Positions 56,082 through 64,000 of a stretch of 64,000 nt of DNA are shown piece after piece (position 1 is the stretch's first letter; each line of letters starts with the position of its first letter). Below the pieces are notes generated by a model. The model was given only the letters and a program-made list of their open reading frames with translations, ran no database searches and had not been told where the DNA came from. The position numbers and the translations under genes are program-made. Origin of the DNA: Sphingorhabdus profundilacus (lineage in GTDB: Bacteria > Pseudomonadota > Alphaproteobacteria > Sphingomonadales > Sphingomonadaceae); the NCBI RefSeq assembly GCF_009769755.1, contig NZ_SDWJ01000002.1, forward strand, positions 434,001 to 498,000, read 5' to 3'.

Positions 56082-58240
56082 TGGACGATACCCATTTGTT
56101 TGTTATACAACATCGCATAACGGCCGTTGGCGACGAGAAGCTCGTCATGCGTACCTATTTCGGTAACTTCTCCGCTTTCCACTGTAATAATCCGATTACA
56201 TTGCCTCACTGCCGAAAGGCGGTGCGCAATAATTATGACAGTGCGACCTTGCGCGATGCTCGCCAGATTATTCTGAATGATCTCTTCGCTTTCGGCATCG
56301 AGCGCCGAGGTTGCTTCGTCCAGAATAAGAATGCGAGGATCATTGATCAATGCGCGGGCGATCGCCATTCGCTGACGCTGCCCGCCCGATAAATTACCTC
56401 CGCGCTCGTCAATGACCGTGTCATAGCCGTGCGTAAGGCCTAATATAAATTCATGCGCTCCAGCCAGTTGCGCTGCGGCTATCACTGCTTCCATCGGCCT
56501 AGTCGGGTCACCGAGCGCAATATTTTCGCGCACCGACCGATTGAACAATATGTTTTCCTGCAACACTACACCGATTTGGCGGCGCAACCAAGGCGGATCA
56601 ACAAGTGCCAAGTCAACTCCATCCACAAGGACGCGCCCTTGCTCTGGGACATAAAGGCGCTGGATAAGCTTTGTAAGCGTTGATTTGCCCGAGCCTGAAG
56701 GCCCGACGACCCCCAACATTTCGCCAGCGTTGATATCAAGGCTTACACCACGCAAAGCTTGCGGCGCATCAGGCCGATATCGAAACCGGACTTTATCAAG
56801 CCTTATCGAACCGGTAATGGGCGGGAGGCTGGCTCGGTTCGGATTATACTCCGGCTCGGTGGGCGTATTGAGAACATCGCCCAGGCGCTCTACTGAGATG
56901 CGAACCTGTTGAAAGTCCTGCCATAATTGCGAGAGCCTCAGAATTGGTGAAGAAACCCGCCCGGACAACATGTTAAATGCTACCAATGAGCCAACCGACA
57001 GATCACCCCCGATTACCAGCTTAGCTCCAAAATACAGGATCGCGACGGTCGTTAATTTTGATACCATCTGAATTAGGTGGCTGCCCCAATTGGCCAGTTT
57101 GGCAACATCGAACCCGATATTTGTATAACTCGAAAACAACTTCTCCCATCTCTCTCTCATCTGCGGCTCTACTGCCATTGCCTTCAAAGTGCCGATACCG
57201 GTCACACTCTCAACAAGAAAAGATTGGTTTTCTGCACCGCGTCGGAATTTTTCTTCCAACATTGCGTGAAGCGATGGAGAAATAAATAGCGAGATACCAA
57301 TATAAAACGGGATGGACAACAACACGACTAGAGTTAGGAGTGGCGAATAAAGGAACATAACGGCAAAAAAGACAATTGTGAAAAATAGGTCGATCACCAC
57401 AGTTACCGCATTTGAGGTTAAAAACTCCCGGATACTCTCCAATTCCCGCACGCGTGCTATGCTATCCCCCACGCGGCGTGCTTCGAAATAACTAATAGGC
57501 AGATTAAGTAGGTGACGAAACATCTTCGATGAAAGCTCACTGTCTACCCTGTTGGTGGTATGAGCAAACAACCAGTTTCTAAGACCCGACATGATCGTTT
57601 CAAAAATCAGTATGACCAGCAGTCCAAAGGCAAGAACGTCAAGAGTGGTCATCGATTGGTGGACAAGCACCTTGTCGATGACCAACTGGAAAAAGATTGG
57701 CGATACCAACCCCATCAATTGTAGAAAAAAGGAACCGATTAACACATCACGCAGTGGGTTCCGGTATTTGACCAGTGCCGGAATGAACCAACTTATATCG
57801 AACGGCCGTTTAGTACCTGCGATGGCGGCGCGACTGGTCATAAGCAGAAGACGACCGGTGAAATTTTGCGCAGCTTCCTCGCCCGACCATATATCAGGAT
57901 GTTCTGCGTCTCCACGCTGTATCAGATAACGTGGATTGAGATTCTCATCCTCTATCTTAAGCAGGATAACTGCTTCGCTTCCTGAGATTTCCGCCAAGGC
58001 AGGCAAAGGTGCCTTTCGAAAATCGTCTATCGGAGTATTTTTGATTCTGGCAATCAGATCAAGGCGCTTGGCAATCCGGCTAAGATCTTCAAAACTATAG
58101 GGCGCATCACCTTTACCTCGATCATGCTCAATCTGCTGAGGATCCGCTGGCGTACCCAGAAATTTTGCAAGCAGAACGAAGCAGGCCAGCGAGCGGGACG
58201 GCAACGGTTCCGCAGCAGAGCTAGGTGTCTGGGGCAACAT
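56078..58240 (-). CDS. Type I secretion ABC transporter (HlyB-like, C39-like domain)
   Basis: This 720-residue exporter has an N-terminal C39-like domain (about 1-130), a six-helix transmembrane domain (about 150-440) and an ATPase domain. Walker A GPSGSGKST, signature LSGGQRQRMAIARAL, Walker B ILILDEATSALD and the switch His in AHRLSAV are all intact. The C39-like domain aligns with that of HlyB but has Arg where peptidase relatives have the catalytic Cys. It therefore probably docks unfolded substrate instead of cleaving a leader. That class exports RTX-type proteins with C-terminal signals, matching the large protein at the right edge. Confidence 0.94.
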   Translation of the reverse strand: MLPQTPSSAAEPLPSRSLACFVLLAKFLGTPADPQQIEHDRGKGDAPYSFEDLSRIAKRLDLIARIKNTPIDDFRKAPLPALAEISGSEAVILLKIEDENLNPRYLIQRGDAEHPDIWSGEEAAQNFTGRLLLMTSRAAIAGTKRPFDISWFIPALVKYRNPLRDVLIGSFFLQLMGLVSPIFFQLVIDKVLVHQSMTTLDVLAFGLLVILIFETIMSGLRNWLFAHTTNRVDSELSSKMFRHLLNLPISYFEARRVGDSIARVRELESIREFLTSNAVTVVIDLFFTIVFFAVMFLYSPLLTLVVLLSIPFYIGISLFISPSLHAMLEEKFRRGAENQSFLVESVTGIGTLKAMAVEPQMRERWEKLFSSYTNIGFDVAKLANWGSHLIQMVSKLTTVAILYFGAKLVIGGDLSVGSLVAFNMLSGRVSSPILRLSQLWQDFQQVRISVERLGDVLNTPTEPEYNPNRASLPPITGSIRLDKVRFRYRPDAPQALRGVSLDINAGEMLGVVGPSGSGKSTLTKLIQRLYVPEQGRVLVDGVDLALVDPPWLRRQIGVVLQENILFNRSVRENIALGDPTRPMEAVIAAAQLAGAHEFILGLTHGYDTVIDERGGNLSGGQRQRMAIARALINDPRILILDEATSALDAESEEIIQNNLASIAQGRTVIIIAHRLSAVRQCNRIITVESGEVTEIGTHDELLVANGRYAMLYNKQMGIVQ

Positions 58241-58303
58241 TATTCAATGTTCCGGAAGAGTTTATGACGAATATGCTGGGGAATTCAGGTAACAGATCGA
58301 GAA

Positions 58304-58879
58304 TCATAAAAGCGCGTCGAATACTTTGTACTCGACTGGCACCGGCTCATCTGACGTATTTTTGTAGAGTGTGAATAATATGCAACCCCCATCTGAATGC
58401 ATGCGTTGATGGATTGACGCTGCAGGAACACAGATATAGTCACCGGTTGAAAAAGTACGCCCGCCTATATTCAGGTCACCTGCGATAACGATGATATGCT
58501 CGTCTTCATCATGCGGCTGACCATGCTCTTCCTCATAGCCACCAGGAACACATCGAATAAGAATGGCCTTATCCGACCATAAAGGCTTTACATCAATGCC
58601 AGTGCCATGCGCTTCCCATGCGCCTTCCGAAAAGTCTTCGACACATTTATCGCCAAGCGCGGTCAATTCGCGCGTCAAAGCCGTGTCTATGCGATCCCAC
58701 AACGTTCCTGCATTACAGGCAGGCTTAGTCGCAACCAGGCCTTCTCCCAATAGCTGTTCCAGTCGTATTATTTCGCGATCTAGTTCCAGGTTGTACAGGC
58801 GCTCAAGCGATACGGCGTGACGCTCCCTAGGCGACAATATTCCCATGACATATTGGGTAGCCATTTCGTTAATATTCAT
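58304..58879 (-). CDS. ChrR-like cupin protein, putative anti-sigma factor
   Basis: This 191-residue protein has an anti-sigma-like N-terminus (ATQYVMGILSPRERHAVSLERL) and a C-terminal cupin (about 95-180). Metal-ligand candidates are His119, His123, Glu127 and His157 (EEHGQPHDEDEH and ASIHQRMH). The zinc-binding H-x3-C-x2-C of classical ZAS anti-sigma factors is missing. It lies 70 bp downstream of the ECF sigma gene, where ChrR normally sits, and upstream of the secretion genes. A sensing role, possibly oxidative, is inferred from the family. Confidence 0.8.
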   Translation of the reverse strand: MNINEMATQYVMGILSPRERHAVSLERLYNLELDREIIRLEQLLGEGLVATKPACNAGTLWDRIDTALTRELTALGDKCVEDFSEGAWEAHGTGIDVKPLWSDKAILIRCVPGGYEEEHGQPHDEDEHIIVIAGDLNIGGRTFSTGDYICVPAASIHQRMHSDGGCILFTLYKNTSDEPVPVEYKVFDALL

Positions 58880-58949
58880 TACATCGCCCTATACACATGT
58901 AATCGTTACTTCGGGAATTTGGTTTTGGATGCGTCTCGATCGAATTTTC

Positions 58950-59570
58950 TTACTGTTCATCGACGGTCCTTAAAATGCCTACATCGAGAATTTGACCTCG
59001 CAATTGGTTGGTTCCCCGCGTGACCCAGCTTTTGACGGTGCCAAGCGGGACGCCCAAATATAACGCAAGCTCAGCATGGCTCAGACCATAAGTGTACATT
59101 AATATAATAGCATTGCCTTGTTCGGCGGGCAAACGCTTCAGGCATTGCGCAAGCTTCTGGTCTGGCGGGTCCTGGGGCGGTGTAGAAAACTCAAGATTGT
59201 CAAGCGCTGTCTCGTCAAAATGTGTGATTGGCGTTTTCCCGAAGTCAAATGCTGCGTTTCGTGCAATTGTTCCCATCCATGCCATTGGAGTACCGCGTAC
59301 AGGCTCATAGCGGCCAGCATATCGCCAAATCCGCAACAACGCTTCTTGGAGCGCATCTTCCGCCTCGACATCGTTCCGCAATATATTTGAAACAATCCGC
59401 AGCAATTGCCCCCCAATTAGGTCGTATAATTTTTTATACGCCCGCCTGTCACCGCTTGCGATTTCTTTCAGGAGTCCGGTGAGAATTAGATCATTGCGAA
59501 CAGCATGCACCTTGTAATGCGTCGCAATCGAAGATTCATCAATCCTGCCGTTGGGAGCCTTCATCGACAT
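58950..59570 (-). CDS. ECF-type RNA polymerase sigma factor
   Basis: This 206-residue sigma-70 family protein has regions 2 and 4 only. Region 2 is GDRRAYKKLYDLIGG to RNDVEAEDALQEALLRIWRY (about 40-90). Region 4 is LPAEQGNAIILMYTYGLSHA to PLGTVKSWVTRG (about 150-195). It heads an apparent operon: sigma, cupin anti-sigma, ABC exporter, adaptor. It should direct that operon, and perhaps the large secreted protein, in response to an envelope or oxidative signal. ATG 59570 is used; a second in-frame ATG is two codons later. Confidence 0.92.
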   Translation of the reverse strand: MSMKAPNGRIDESSIATHYKVHAVRNDLILTGLLKEIASGDRRAYKKLYDLIGGQLLRIVSNILRNDVEAEDALQEALLRIWRYAGRYEPVRGTPMAWMGTIARNAAFDFGKTPITHFDETALDNLEFSTPPQDPPDQKLAQCLKRLPAEQGNAIILMYTYGLSHAELALYLGVPLGTVKSWVTRGTNQLRGQILDVGILRTVDEQ

Positions 59571-59605
59571 GTCACACCGAACGTACCAAACGGCCTTTCA
59601 GTGTT

Positions 59606-59622
59606 GCCCCCTGCATGGGGGC
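59606..59622. promoter_or_regulatory. GC-rich inverted repeat upstream of the ECF sigma gene
   Basis: GCCCCC (59606-59611) and GGGGGC (59617-59622) flank TGCAT, 36 bp before the sigma gene start and between it and the divergent LysR gene. It may be a regulator-binding site or a leader hairpin. The surrounding sequence does not match a familiar ECF promoter. Confidence 0.35.
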
Positions 59623-59778
59623 TCAAATGGCTTGAGAAAAGCTCGGCTCCTGACCGCCTCCCGTATATGAAGCATGTTTTTAACTCTTGCGGCCCACCGT
59701 TTTTTTTATCCAGCATTGATAGCTCCAGTAGAGTACGTTAATGCGCGAGGATGGATTTGATAGCTTCACTCCAGCGCG

Positions 59779-60819
59779 ATGCAGAGATTCAAAAATCTGA
59801 ACAGGAGCGTTCCAATTTCTGAACGTGATGCCATGCTCGACAGGCTCGACCTGATGCGCTGGGATGACTTGAACACATTCAGGACTGTTGCGTCATGCAA
59901 AAGCCTCAGGCAGGCCGCGATCATGTTGTCGGTTTCTGTCAACACGGTCCGCAGCCGTGTCGAGCGACTGGAAACCAATCTGGGAACGACCCTCTTGAGC
60001 CGTTCGCATGACGGAATCAATTTGTCTGAAGACGGTCAGACCGTCCTAAATATTACAATGGAAATGCAGTCTTCCAGCTCGCAATTGCGCAGCGGCGTGA
60101 GCAATGATTTGCTTGTACGGCCGGGTGAATTACGCATTTGCTGTTGTGAAAGCCTGGCCACTTTCTGGCTATCGCCTCAGATCGCAGAGCTGAATAACAA
60201 GTTACCTGATCATGTGATCATGTTGCATAACGAATATAATCAAAATGTTATACACTCTCGTGATTTTGACATTTGCATCGGTTATCAGATGCCTAAAAAT
60301 CCCGACGCAATTGTAAAAAAAATTGCTACCGTTCACCAAATTTTATTCGCCAGTCAAGAATACATTGATCAGTATGGCATTCCAAATTCTTTAGATGACG
60401 CCGAAAATCATAAAATAGTGCTATTTGAAGCGCCCGGATTGAATTATGAAGCTTCAAAGTTGTACATTGGCGAGGATTTATTGCAGAAAATTGTAAAGAA
60501 TAAATATAACACTTCGCATTCATTTTTCAGGTCAGTTATAAATGGAGCTGGCATTGCCGTTCTTCCATCTTATGCCAAGATTATTTCAAAAAAGCTTGTG
60601 TATTTAGATTTGCCTATCAAATTCAAGTTTGATGTATGGCTCTCATTCAGCAAGACGAGTAGAAATTCGAGGGTGGTTCGAGAGGCTATAGATTGGGCGG
60701 AGAAATGCTTTGATTCTAGCATATTTCCCTGGTTTTCAGATTCGTTCGTTAATCCTAATGATTTCATGTCTATGAAACCGGATTTGGATTCTGTACGCAA
60801 AAAATTCTTTATGATGTGA
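59779..60819 (+). CDS. LysR-family transcriptional regulator
   Basis: This 346-residue protein has a LysR helix-turn-helix (TFRTVASCKSLRQAAIMLSVSVNTVRSRVERLETNLGTTLLSR, about 35-77). A periplasmic-binding-like effector domain follows (about 110-310). It is longer than the usual 300 residues, with an extra N-terminus and a C-terminal tail; ATG 59833 would shorten it by 18 residues. The 3' half is notably A+T-rich. It lies between the two halves of the secretion locus, divergent from the sigma gene, so regulation of either half is plausible. Confidence 0.85.
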   Translation: MQRFKNLNRSVPISERDAMLDRLDLMRWDDLNTFRTVASCKSLRQAAIMLSVSVNTVRSRVERLETNLGTTLLSRSHDGINLSEDGQTVLNITMEMQSSSSQLRSGVSNDLLVRPGELRICCCESLATFWLSPQIAELNNKLPDHVIMLHNEYNQNVIHSRDFDICIGYQMPKNPDAIVKKIATVHQILFASQEYIDQYGIPNSLDDAENHKIVLFEAPGLNYEASKLYIGEDLLQKIVKNKYNTSHSFFRSVINGAGIAVLPSYAKIISKKLVYLDLPIKFKFDVWLSFSKTSRNSRVVREAIDWAEKCFDSSIFPWFSDSFVNPNDFMSMKPDLDSVRKKFFMM

Positions 60820-60920
60820 ATGGTCACCTCTCTACTCTGGCTGTTACAGGCCAGAAGTAGGATGTGACTTGGTTTCGGAAAGAAGGCACGTTACGCCGCT
60901 CGCACAAAGCGAGGATAAAC

Positions 60921-61472
60921 TTACTCAGCTTTCTTGATTTCTGCTTCGATTGTCTCTCTTAGCTTTTCGCCCGCATCGGCGGCTACCGTTACCGATGTTC
61001 GATTGCCCGTCGTCACATCCAATTGGTGAAAATGAAATTGGACACCCGAAAGTGGGCCAGAAATCAAGTCCGCGAAAACCAGTTCCCGATGCTTGTTTTC
61101 ATCATTGGCAAAAGGTGTGACTAGATCAACCAGCCAGATTGAATCGCCCGATTTCCATTCTTCTAAGTTCAGCCGATTTTCGGGATCGATTACGCCCCGC
61201 TCGAGCTTTGACACCGTTGGCTCGTCACATTTGGCCCAGGTTGCAAGAGCAACTGGACGATCGGCATCCCTGAACAAATAAAACTGTTCGTGAAGAAGGG
61301 CGGGCATGACCAGCCATTCCAGGTCGCCTATGGTCAAGGACCGGTGCAATTGGGATTGCGATAACAGCCAGGTCATTTCACCAAAGAGATGGCTGACTGT
61401 GGGAGTGACTTCGTCTTGCGCTTGGCGCTTCGAGGAAGCCTGTGTTGGGCGACGTTTTGATTTCTGTACCAT
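60921..61472 (-). CDS. HlyC-type toxin-activating lysine acyltransferase
   Basis: This is a 183-residue protein of the HlyC/RtxC family, which transfers fatty acyl groups from acyl-ACP to internal lysines of RTX toxins. Family landmarks are LFGEMTWLLSQSQLHR, MPALLHEQFYLFRDADRPVALATWA and WKSGDSIWLVDLVTPFA. Catalytic residues are in place: His43 (HlyC His23) and Asp116 (HlyC Asp92). A Lys/Arg-rich N-terminal extension of about 20 residues is unusual. It begins 21 bp after the stop of the large secreted protein, its obvious substrate candidate. The usual order in toxin operons is C before A; here it is reversed. Confidence 0.88.
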   Translation of the reverse strand: MVQKSKRRPTQASSKRQAQDEVTPTVSHLFGEMTWLLSQSQLHRSLTIGDLEWLVMPALLHEQFYLFRDADRPVALATWAKCDEPTVSKLERGVIDPENRLNLEEWKSGDSIWLVDLVTPFANDENKHRELVFADLISGPLSGVQFHFHQLDVTTGNRTSVTVAADAGEKLRETIEAEIKKAE

Positions 61473-61492
61473 ATAAACTCCTATGTTGATAT

Positions 61493-64000
61493 TCAGGCAA
61501 ACCAGTCCATCGAGTTAGTGGAGCTGCCATTTTGGTGAATTTTGCTTTCGCTAGCAGCATTTGCTCCGAAGACGCTCATCGCTTGCACCATTTGTAACAG
61601 CCGCACATCCCCGAGTTCGGTCATTTCAGCAACATGGGACGTTGACTCATCTTCCGGACTGAAGCCATCGTCAAAACCGTTACGCAACGCTGCAAGTCTA
61701 TTGTCAGCTAGTCGGAGGTTGCGCCGAGAATCTTCATTTAATTCGGCACCATGTTCCAATATTGCCTGTGCTCCAGATGTCCTTTCTACCGCCGAACTTG
61801 CGGCAAACGCAAAACCAACGGAACCGATCGTTCCAGTAGAACCATTGGTCTTGGTGAACGACGACGTCGCCAAAACTAAGTTTCTGCCAACTTTGACGGA
61901 CTGATTGGTCGCTTGCTCCGACAGGTTGATGGCCGTTATGCCCGCAGTGTCCAAAGACCGCAGTTCTCCCGCATCGGTTTCGCCATTATCATTGGCATCG
62001 AGCCATATTTTGAGATCACTGAAACGGCGATCTACCAGCGTAATTCTGCCATCGGCATTATCGTCAAATTCTGCAAGTGCATCGAAGCTGTTTGTGGAGG
62101 CCGAGCGGTCAGACTGGAAAAGCAATTCCGACGACCTTGTAATCAAACCGTCATTGTTTCGGTCAATCACCAACAAGCCATCGCCGCGTCCGACCCAGCC
62201 AGTATTGTCCTTGATACCGTCGCCATCCACATCGAACTTCGCATGGGATTTCTTCCGGCTGCGCAACTCTAGACCATCGCCGTCTAGGTCGAGGACGACA
62301 GGTGAATAGATTCCGATCGCCCGGTCGCGGAACTTTAAGATTGTAGTATTGCCGAGAATCCCGGCCCGGGCATCAAACGTGCCATTCGCCTTTCGCGGTG
62401 CAATCGACATGCCACCTTGTTGAAAAGAGACCATGAAATGCTTGGCCCGGCGATCAAAATCGACTGTTTGGACATTAGATGGAGGTGGCGGTGCCGCTGT
62501 TGTTTCCCGCAATGCCGGAGATTCCATATTCATATTATCCAGATCGACCATCGGCTTCAATTCGACCTGCACCGAACCGATTTCATCTGCAGTATTAGCA
62601 GCGCTCGACAAAGTTATTGGCTTTGCAGGCCCCGCGTCGGCCAACAGCTGAGAAACCGCTATGATTTCGGGAATTGCGCTATCGACAACGCTGCGTGGGC
62701 GTATCGGGGTTGGCGGCACGACATTTACCAACGGTGGAGTAAGGATTGCACTGTCGGGTAACGAAACCGTTTTCGATCCAGCAATATAGACAAGTCCTAC
62801 GTCGCCAAGTAATCCTGTCGAGCCATCGCTGCGTGAGAACTGGCTTGTGTTGTAAACGATGTTTCCAACGGTGTTTTCAGCTGTCTGCCCGGTAGAGGTT
62901 CCACCCAGCTTGATGGAGACAATACCAGCCTGGGCTAAAGTGCGAAGTTCATCGACTTGGCTGATACCGTCCTGATTACGGTCCTGCCACACCTGTAATT
63001 CAGCAAAACGCGAATCCTTGGCCGTTATCAGTGCATCACCATCTGTATCGAACCCAGCCAGGCCCTCGAGATCGGTTTTTGCACCTTCCTTGTCACCGAC
63101 AAAGGATATTTCACTACCGTTATCTATCAAGCCATTACGATTGCGGTCGTAGACAAGCAACGCGTCATCAGCTCCTACAAAACCCGTGCGATCAAGTATC
63201 CCATCGCCATTCTGATCGAACAGCACATGCGAGTCCTCGAGACTGATTAGATCAAGCCCGTCGCCGTTGAGATCGAACACGATCGGTGGCTGGACACCTC
63301 CTGGAGGAGGATCATCACCGATTGGTGTAGGCGTAGGCGTCGGGGAAGGATTAAACGTGACTAAGTCAGATCCAACAAGATGATTAAGATTATTGTTATT
63401 ACTTTCATCATCTGAAAAAATATTACCGTTAATGTCGCGAACGTACCCTGCCGCAAGTATTCCTTGCGTTATGGCGCGCCCGCTCGTTTGGCCACCGGTA
63501 TTAACAATTTCCGAATGGTATAGCACCACACGCCCTTGATTATCCACCAGACGGATACTGACGAGTTGTGTACGACTGTCTCCAAAGGGATTAGCCCTAC
63601 GGTCGGTCACAAATGTGTAGCCCGGCTGCTCAACCTCACGGACAGCAACTTCCCTACGGATATTCACCACCTCGACACGCACGACCTGGTCAACCGGGGT
63701 GCCGCCATCCGATGCGCGGATAATCAGGTCCGTAAATTTACCGGTGGAGCCACCTTGTGACCAGCCTCCGTCTTCATAATCCACTCCGCCATTGCCATAG
63801 CCGATCACGCCGGTTTTGGGATCAATCTGGAATACCGGGCCATTGGGGCGGCTTATATTCCCACCGACAATTGAATAGGTAATACCAAGATTGTCGACGT
63901 CCGTCGCCTGCAATTGGCCCGGGGACGTTACCGATCCAGTGATAATGGCGTTTTCGGTAATGCGCAGCGTACCCGGGACATTGGTGAAAACTGTTGGGTT
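61493..64000 (-). CDS. Giant secreted cadherin/FrpC-like calcium-binding protein, C-terminal 835 residues
   Basis: The frame is open to the right edge, so the N-terminus lies outside. The visible part begins with a cadherin-like repeat (TENAIITGSV, LQATDVDNLGITYSIV, FQIDPKTGVIGY at 63780-64000). Two FrpC-like modules follow, at about 62790-63290 and 61790-62310. Each runs DLNGDGLDL or DLDGDGLEL, FDQNGDG or FDVDGDG, TGFVGADDALLV or TGWVGRGDGLLV, DRNRNGLID-type loops and a tail VGLVYIAG or VGFAFAAS. Calcium binding is expected. No GGxGxDxxx nonapeptides are seen here. The C-terminus (SMDWFA) would hold the type I signal. The adjacent HlyC-type gene suggests acylation. Confidence 0.82.
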   Translation of the reverse strand, partial: NPTVFTNVPGTLRITENAIITGSVTSPGQLQATDVDNLGITYSIVGGNISRPNGPVFQIDPKTGVIGYGNGGVDYEDGGWSQGGSTGKFTDLIIRASDGGTPVDQVVRVEVVNIRREVAVREVEQPGYTFVTDRRANPFGDSRTQLVSIRLVDNQGRVVLYHSEIVNTGGQTSGRAITQGILAAGYVRDINGNIFSDDESNNNNLNHLVGSDLVTFNPSPTPTPTPIGDDPPPGGVQPPIVFDLNGDGLDLISLEDSHVLFDQNGDGILDRTGFVGADDALLVYDRNRNGLIDNGSEISFVGDKEGAKTDLEGLAGFDTDGDALITAKDSRFAELQVWQDRNQDGISQVDELRTLAQAGIVSIKLGGTSTGQTAENTVGNIVYNTSQFSRSDGSTGLLGDVGLVYIAGSKTVSLPDSAILTPPLVNVVPPTPIRPRSVVDSAIPEIIAVSQLLADAGPAKPITLSSAANTADEIGSVQVELKPMVDLDNMNMESPALRETTAAPPPPSNVQTVDFDRRAKHFMVSFQQGGMSIAPRKANGTFDARAGILGNTTILKFRDRAIGIYSPVVLDLDGDGLELRSRKKSHAKFDVDGDGIKDNTGWVGRGDGLLVIDRNNDGLITRSSELLFQSDRSASTNSFDALAEFDDNADGRITLVDRRFSDLKIWLDANDNGETDAGELRSLDTAGITAINLSEQATNQSVKVGRNLVLATSSFTKTNGSTGTIGSVGFAFAASSAVERTSGAQAILEHGAELNEDSRRNLRLADNRLAALRNGFDDGFSPEDESTSHVAEMTELGDVRLLQMVQAMSVFGANAASESKIHQNGSSTNSMDWFA

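Noticed and set aside
61493-64000. Classical RTX toxin
   Set aside because: No GGxGxDxxx nonapeptides are visible in the 835 residues present. The label is left open because the N-terminal part is missing.

Overview
The window is a piece of a sphingomonad (Alphaproteobacteria, Sphingomonadales) chromosome. The evidence is the conserved block coq7 - dsbB - ctpA - envC-like - rlmH - rsfS - nadD - proA, the secreted IVVCAR-motif protein at 18.4 kb, an M23 peptidase fused by overlap to a bactofilin, a sphingomonad-type TonB receptor, and tgt - glnE - peroxiredoxin - DUF455. Genus is not resolved. No rRNA, tRNA, CRISPR array or intact insertion sequence was seen.

1-46.6 kb is mostly core genome with GC-rich, uniform codon use. 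At the left edge an FCD/GntR-type regulator fragment precedes a five-gene catabolic operon (0.2-6.9 kb): HMG-CoA-lyase-like enzyme, hydantoinase/oxoprolinase A and B, family III CoA-transferase and isochorismatase-fold amidohydrolase. The parts suggest a route of ring opening, deamidation, CoA activation and C-C cleavage for an unknown cyclic amide. Next come an EAL protein, an NDUFA9-like protein with uppP, and gltD-gltB. The cell-envelope and RNA housekeeping block follows, then ProA, the M23-bactofilin pair and a TonB receptor. A glnK-amtB operon carries a textbook sigma-54 promoter; with gltBD and glnE, nitrogen assimilation is well represented. The rest of the core holds small enzymes, tldD, tgt, glnE, bcp, a second M23 peptidase, an A-type Fe-S protein, xthA, a GbsR-type regulator with a perfect 16-bp palindrome, and guaA.

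46.6-64 kb is accessory DNA, visibly richer in A+T. It starts at the 3' end of guaA, a known island attachment site, with a tyrosine integrase and an AlpA-like regulator. It then holds a TetR/membrane-protein pair with twin operators, a divergent seryl-tRNA synthetase, an acyltransferase-3 protein and an alpha-amylase remnant. Last is a type I secretion locus. One operon encodes an ECF sigma factor, a cupin anti-sigma-like protein, an HlyB-like ABC transporter and an HlyD-like adaptor. Beyond a LysR gene lies a second unit, an HlyC-type toxin-activating acyltransferase directly downstream of a very large cadherin/FrpC-like calcium-binding protein that runs off the right edge. This probable acylated, secreted, ECF-controlled effector or adhesin is the most interesting system in the window. 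No TolC-type outer-membrane gene and no right island end are visible.
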